From positions 1 through 15,816 of the forward strand of contig JAJTDX010000061.1 in NCBI GenBank assembly GCA_021298235.1: a DNA stretch of 15,816 bases, written 5' to 3'. This DNA comes from Cryomorphaceae bacterium (GTDB taxonomy: Bacteria; Bacteroidota; Bacteroidia; Flavobacteriales; Crocinitomicaceae). Positions 13,740 to 15,816 of the stretch are shown here, one piece after another (positions within the stretch are counted from its first letter, which is position 1; every line of letters begins with the position of its first letter). The position numbers were made by a program, and so were the translations under genes. The notes beneath the pieces were generated by a model. The model was not told the origin of the DNA. It made no database searches and saw only the letters and a program-made list of their open reading frames with translations.

Positions 13740-13777
13740 AGAAATTCAAAAAGGTCTTCGCACAAAAACTCAAATAA
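13706..13777 (+). pseudogene. msrA: Out-of-frame remnant of the msrA C-terminus
   Basis: Read in the frame beginning GGG at 13706, this stretch encodes 23 residues, GYCQSVVRPKVEKFKK then VFAQKLK, and ends at TAA 13775-13777. The pattern Y-C-x-x-V-V-x-P-K-x-x-K-F matches the conserved end of MsrA proteins. Joined to codon 151 it would restore a 174-residue protein, the normal family length. It shows that the upstream frame lost one base. Confidence 0.85.
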
Positions 13778-13779
13778 AA

Positions 13780-13801
13780 AAGGGGCCATCGCAGACCCCT
13801 T
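13780..13801. terminator. Bidirectional rho-independent terminator
   Basis: AAGGGG (13780-13785) pairs with CCCCTT (13796-13801) around a 10-base loop. On the minus strand it is followed by a good T-tract (CCCCTTTTTTATTTG); on the plus strand by CATTTTCTTT. It sits between convergent msrA, whose ancestral stop is at 13777, and the Spy-like gene ending at 13827. Confidence 0.75.
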
Positions 13802-13826
13802 CATTTTCTTTAAATCGGATTATCAA

Positions 13827-14225
13827 TTATAGATCGTCTTTTTGTTCAATGGTTTGTTTGTTCTCCTGACGTTTCTTTTCGATCTGTGCTTTACGTTTTG
13901 CTTCCATTCGTTCAAATTTCTTAAACTGTTCTTCGTTCAGAATTTGTTGTAAACCAGCTTTACGTCCTTCCAGATTTCCTTTAATCGCCTCTTTTTTCTG
14001 CTCTTCATTCATGTTGACATTTTTTCGGATGGCATCATTTTTTTGAGCAATACCTGTATTCAGAGAAAGTATCTTTTCTTGTTGCTCAGTAGACAGTAAA
14101 AGGGATTTTGTCATTTTTTCGGTAAGAAGCTTGGCTCGTTCCTCCGGAGTTTTATCCTGACTAAATGCGGCATTGAAACAAGTCAACAACAATGCTGTTA
14201 AAAAGAAAATTGTTCTAGTTTTCAT
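13827..14225 (-). CDS. Small exported, highly charged helical protein (Spy/CpxP-like)
   Basis: From the ATG at 14225 it has 132 residues: a signal peptide (MKTRTIFFLTALLLTCFNAAFSQ, cut near 22) and a charged, cysteine-free, mostly helical body. The body contains TPEERAKLLTEKMTKSLLLS and TEQQEKILSLN, then NEEQKKEAIKGN and ILNEEQFKKFERMEAKRK. The spaced 'L(S/T)xEQ' and 'LNEEQ' motifs resemble periplasmic LTxxQ proteins (Spy, CpxP) and similar small proteins of Bacteroidota. Those proteins act as envelope chaperones or stress sensors; that role here is inference. An ATG 20 codons earlier (14285) would put the signal peptide internally and is rejected. The -7 box at 14269-14276 fits a 5' leader of about 40 bases. 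It is divergent from the LRR lipoprotein gene. Confidence 0.82.
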   Translation of the reverse strand: MKTRTIFFLTALLLTCFNAAFSQDKTPEERAKLLTEKMTKSLLLSTEQQEKILSLNTGIAQKNDAIRKNVNMNEEQKKEAIKGNLEGRKAGLQQILNEEQFKKFERMEAKRKAQIEKKRQENKQTIEQKDDL

Positions 14226-14268
14226 TTTGTTATTTTTAAAGTTTAAGAATTCACTATAAATACCATAC

Positions 14269-14276
14269 CAAATATA
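14269..14276 (-). promoter_or_regulatory. -7 box TATATTTG for the Spy-like gene
   Basis: This exact TAnnTTTG match on the minus strand ends 43 bases before the ATG at 14225. It predicts a normal 5' leader, rich in A just before the start codon (TTAAAAATAACAAA), unlike the start-abutting boxes of most other genes here. Its position supports 14225 over 14285 as the start. Confidence 0.4.
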
Positions 14277-14293
14277 CAAAATCATTCACTGGC

Positions 14294-15031
14294 ATGATAA
14301 ACCGATTTAGAGGTTTGGTTTTTTTAACAATGTTTTCCATTGTTTTCCTCGTTTATTCTTGTCTTCTTCCAACTATTGATCGTAACAGGGTTAGATACAG
14401 CTATTCTCATCAGGGCATAAGTTCCATCCCGGATTCAGTTTTTAAAAGAAAGAATCTACAGGTTTTGGATTTATTTCGCAACAACATTGACAGTATTCCG
14501 GATGCGATAGAAAATTTAACGGAATTGGAAGAACTCTATTTGGGATCAAACAAGCTCGTGTATATTTCGCCAAAAATTACCAGCCTTAAAAAGTTAAAAA
14601 TACTTTCCCTCCAGTTCAATGATTTAAAAGAGCTGCCCGAGTCAGTGTGTGAGCTTGAGAGTTTAGAACAATTGCTCGCTGCAAATAATCAATTGAGTGA
14701 ACTTCCGGCAAGTATTGGAAAATTAAAATCCTTGGAGCGACTCACATTGAATTACAATCAACTTAAAGAACTTCCTGCTGAAATAGGTTGGTGTGCCTCA
14801 TTGCGATTTCTGAATCTTTCTATGAATGCACTTGAAAAAATACCTGAAAGTATGGGGGAGTTACCATATTTAAATGAGCTTCAATTGAATGGCGCAGGAT
14901 TTATGGTGTCTATTCCTGAATCTTTTTGTACGAACAGGTCTCTGGAGGTATTGGTTTGTGATCGAACTACTGTCCTTCCTTCTTGTTTGCTTGTGCGCCA
15001 AACGACACGCTTAAAAATCGTCTACCGGTAG
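14294..15031 (+). CDS. Leucine-rich-repeat lipoprotein
   Basis: This 245-residue protein has a lipoprotein-like N-terminus: Arg residues at 4 and 6, hydrophobic 8-21, then LVYSC with the candidate lipidated Cys23. About seven LRRs of 23 residues follow from residue 55 onward. Their pattern is LxxLxLxxNxLxxLPxxIxxLxx, for example LEELYLGSNKLVYISPKI, LEQLLAANNQLSELPASI and LERLTLNYNQLKELPAEI; the last repeats are degenerate. This Leu-Pro-x-x-(I/V/M) type of LRR forms a curved protein-binding solenoid. The partner and role are unknown, and no catalytic domain is attached. Its 3' end overlaps by 21 bases the end of the CPBP gene on the other strand. Its start lies 68 bases from the divergent Spy-like gene; no clear promoter box was found. 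Confidence 0.85.
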   Translation: MINRFRGLVFLTMFSIVFLVYSCLLPTIDRNRVRYSYSHQGISSIPDSVFKRKNLQVLDLFRNNIDSIPDAIENLTELEELYLGSNKLVYISPKITSLKKLKILSLQFNDLKELPESVCELESLEQLLAANNQLSELPASIGKLKSLERLTLNYNQLKELPAEIGWCASLRFLNLSMNALEKIPESMGELPYLNELQLNGAGFMVSIPESFCTNRSLEVLVCDRTTVLPSCLLVRQTTRLKIVYR

Positions 15032-15583
15032 TTTTTTCTCTTTCAGAATAAAGGAAAACAAGACAAGGTCATAGAAGAAATGGGCACTCACGGCAAACCA
15101 AAGTCCCCATTGATTAAAACCAAAACCAAGAATAAGAATGAAAGGAAGTACCAGTAGCCCGTACAGAGATTTGAGAGGCGGATTCAGGCTAAAGTACCCA
15201 TGCACTGCCACGAAAATAATAGATGTTAGAATTATCCCTAGATAATGTTGTACACCGCTTCGAAAAAGCAATTCTTCACCAAGTCCTGCACAGAACGACA
15301 AGAAGATGGCATCAGGCAGGTTGATACCTGATTTACGTATGAGCTCTTCAACATTCAAAGGGATTTTTCGAAAAATCGGATGACGGGTAATGTAATAAAC
15401 AAAAATAGCATAGGAAATTCCGGTCAATCCGCCAAAAGCTATGTTTTGAATCTTAAAATCTTTGAATGCCAGAAATGTGGTCAACTTGATGTCTTCCAGA
15501 AAATAAAGAGCAACAAACGAAGGAATAGGAAAAATGAGTAAGGTCATCAATCCCATTAAATATAATTGTTTTTTCACCGGCAT
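15011..15583 (-). CDS. CPBP-family intramembrane glutamic endopeptidase
   Basis: This 190-residue protein has about six hydrophobic segments and the CPBP (CAAX-processing Rce1-like/bacteriocin-processing) signature: GEELLFR (102-108) with Glu103-Glu104 and Arg108, FVAVH (124-128) with His128, and HFFYD (168-172) with His168 and Asp172. These are the three conserved blocks of the family, so the active site looks intact. Bacterial members cleave membrane peptides or have unknown substrates; none can be inferred here. The ATG at 15583 is only four bases after the stop of the AMP nucleosidase gene, so the two are very likely one operon. The C-terminus (KKLPVDDF) is encoded in the 21 bases overlapping the LRR gene. 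Confidence 0.88.
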   Translation of the reverse strand: MPVKKQLYLMGLMTLLIFPIPSFVALYFLEDIKLTTFLAFKDFKIQNIAFGGLTGISYAIFVYYITRHPIFRKIPLNVEELIRKSGINLPDAIFLSFCAGLGEELLFRSGVQHYLGIILTSIIFVAVHGYFSLNPPLKSLYGLLVLPFILILGFGFNQWGLWFAVSAHFFYDLVLFSFILKEKKLPVDDF

Positions 15584-15587
15584 TTGT

Positions 15588-15816
15588 CTAAAACCTAAGG
15601 TGTTTAACCGTATTGCCGTTGTTAATCAGTTGCTTCAGAGATTCAATACCAATTGTCAGATGGTTGTCTACAAATTGAGAGGTGACCACGCTGTCGCTTT
15701 TTTCAGTTTTAACACCCTCAGGGATCATCGGTTGATCTGATATCAAAAGCAGCGCCCCAGTTGGGATTTTATTTGCAAAACCGACCGTAAATATGGTAGC
15801 CGTTTCCATATCAATG
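15588..15816 (-). CDS. amn: AMP nucleosidase, C-terminal fragment (runs off the window)
   Basis: Only the last 75 residues are in the window; the frame is open to its edge. It begins I-D-METATIFTVGF, then IPTGALLLISDQPMIPEG, and ends HLTIGIESLKQLINNG and TVKHLRF. The DMETAT motif with a following LLxxSD stretch is that of the nucleoside phosphorylase fold, in which the Met-Glu pair binds the ribose and the Asp contacts the base. Together with the IGIESL tail it matches the end of AMP nucleosidase, which splits AMP into adenine and ribose 5-phosphate. A related purine nucleoside phosphorylase cannot be wholly excluded from the fragment. The CPBP gene follows four bases downstream. Confidence 0.8.
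   Translation of the reverse strand, partial: IDMETATIFTVGFANKIPTGALLLISDQPMIPEGVKTEKSDSVVTSQFVDNHLTIGIESLKQLINNGNTVKHLRF

Noticed and set aside
13642..13869. Plus-strand frame across the end of msrA and the terminator
   Set aside because: It reads through the terminator hairpin, shows no domain, and is in neither the msrA frame nor the shifted frame that encodes the true MsrA tail.
14226..14285. Upstream ATG extending the Spy-like protein by 20 residues
   Set aside because: It would bury a perfect signal peptide inside the protein and place the exact -7 box within the coding region.
1..15816. Defence system, mobile element, prophage, or biosynthetic cluster
   Set aside because: No transposase, integrase, nuclease, toxin-antitoxin pair, terminal inverted repeats or assembly-line enzymes were seen; the genes are core or envelope families.
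1..15816. tRNA, rRNA or riboswitch genes
   Set aside because: All intergenic gaps are under 90 bases and none shows a cloverleaf or known aptamer pattern by eye.

Overview
The window looks like chromosomal DNA from a member of the Bacteroidota, most likely a flavobacterium-like lineage. The clearest sign is the 3' part of a giant secreted protein ending in a gliding-motility-type (type B) C-terminal domain, the sorting signal for the type IX secretion system of this phylum. Other signs are modest GC, start codons without Shine-Dalgarno sequences, and repeated matches to the phylum's -7 promoter box TAnnTTTG just upstream of start codons. Assignment below phylum level is inference.

Layout. 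2-4690 (+): the end of a very large surface or secreted protein made of about sixteen modules of 69-75 residues, then two PKD-like domains and the sorting domain. A terminator separates it from convergent proline dehydrogenase (4746-5912, -), which is divergent from aroB (5980-7044, +). Next come an MHS-type MFS transporter (7096-8781, +) and a DUF1295 steroid-reductase-like membrane protein (8842-9762, +). That gene is tail-to-tail with a small MerR-type regulator (9759-10112, -). The regulator is divergent from an exported NlpC/P60 peptidase (10160-10735, +), which is coupled to a queuosine-precursor transporter (10735-11451, +). A second MFS transporter (11421-12596, -) overlaps that gene's 3' end and is divergent from an L,D-transpeptidase (12675-13211, +). 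msrA follows (13254 onward, +), with its last 23 codons in a shifted frame. Then come an exported Spy-like small protein (13827-14225, -), a leucine-rich-repeat lipoprotein (14294-15031, +), a CPBP intramembrane protease (15011-15583, -), and the C-terminal end of AMP nucleosidase (15588-15816, -).

How the genes relate. This is mostly unlinked housekeeping and envelope functions packed tightly in alternating orientation, not one dedicated system. The themes are cell envelope (giant adhesin, NlpC/P60, L,D-transpeptidase, Spy-like protein, lipoprotein), small-molecule traffic (two MFS proteins and the queuosine-precursor transporter) and core metabolism (proline oxidation, shikimate pathway, AMP cleavage). 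I found no defence system, CRISPR array, insertion sequence, tRNA or rRNA, and no biosynthetic cluster. No gene-free stretch reaches 300 bases; the longest is 13740-13826, or shorter if the ancestral msrA end is counted.

The observations most worth following up are the single-base frameshift that removes the conserved C-terminus of MsrA, the recurrent TAnnTTTG-like boxes 3-8 bases before start codons (suggesting leaderless mRNAs), and the higher-order repeat structure with scrambled synonymous codons in the giant surface protein.
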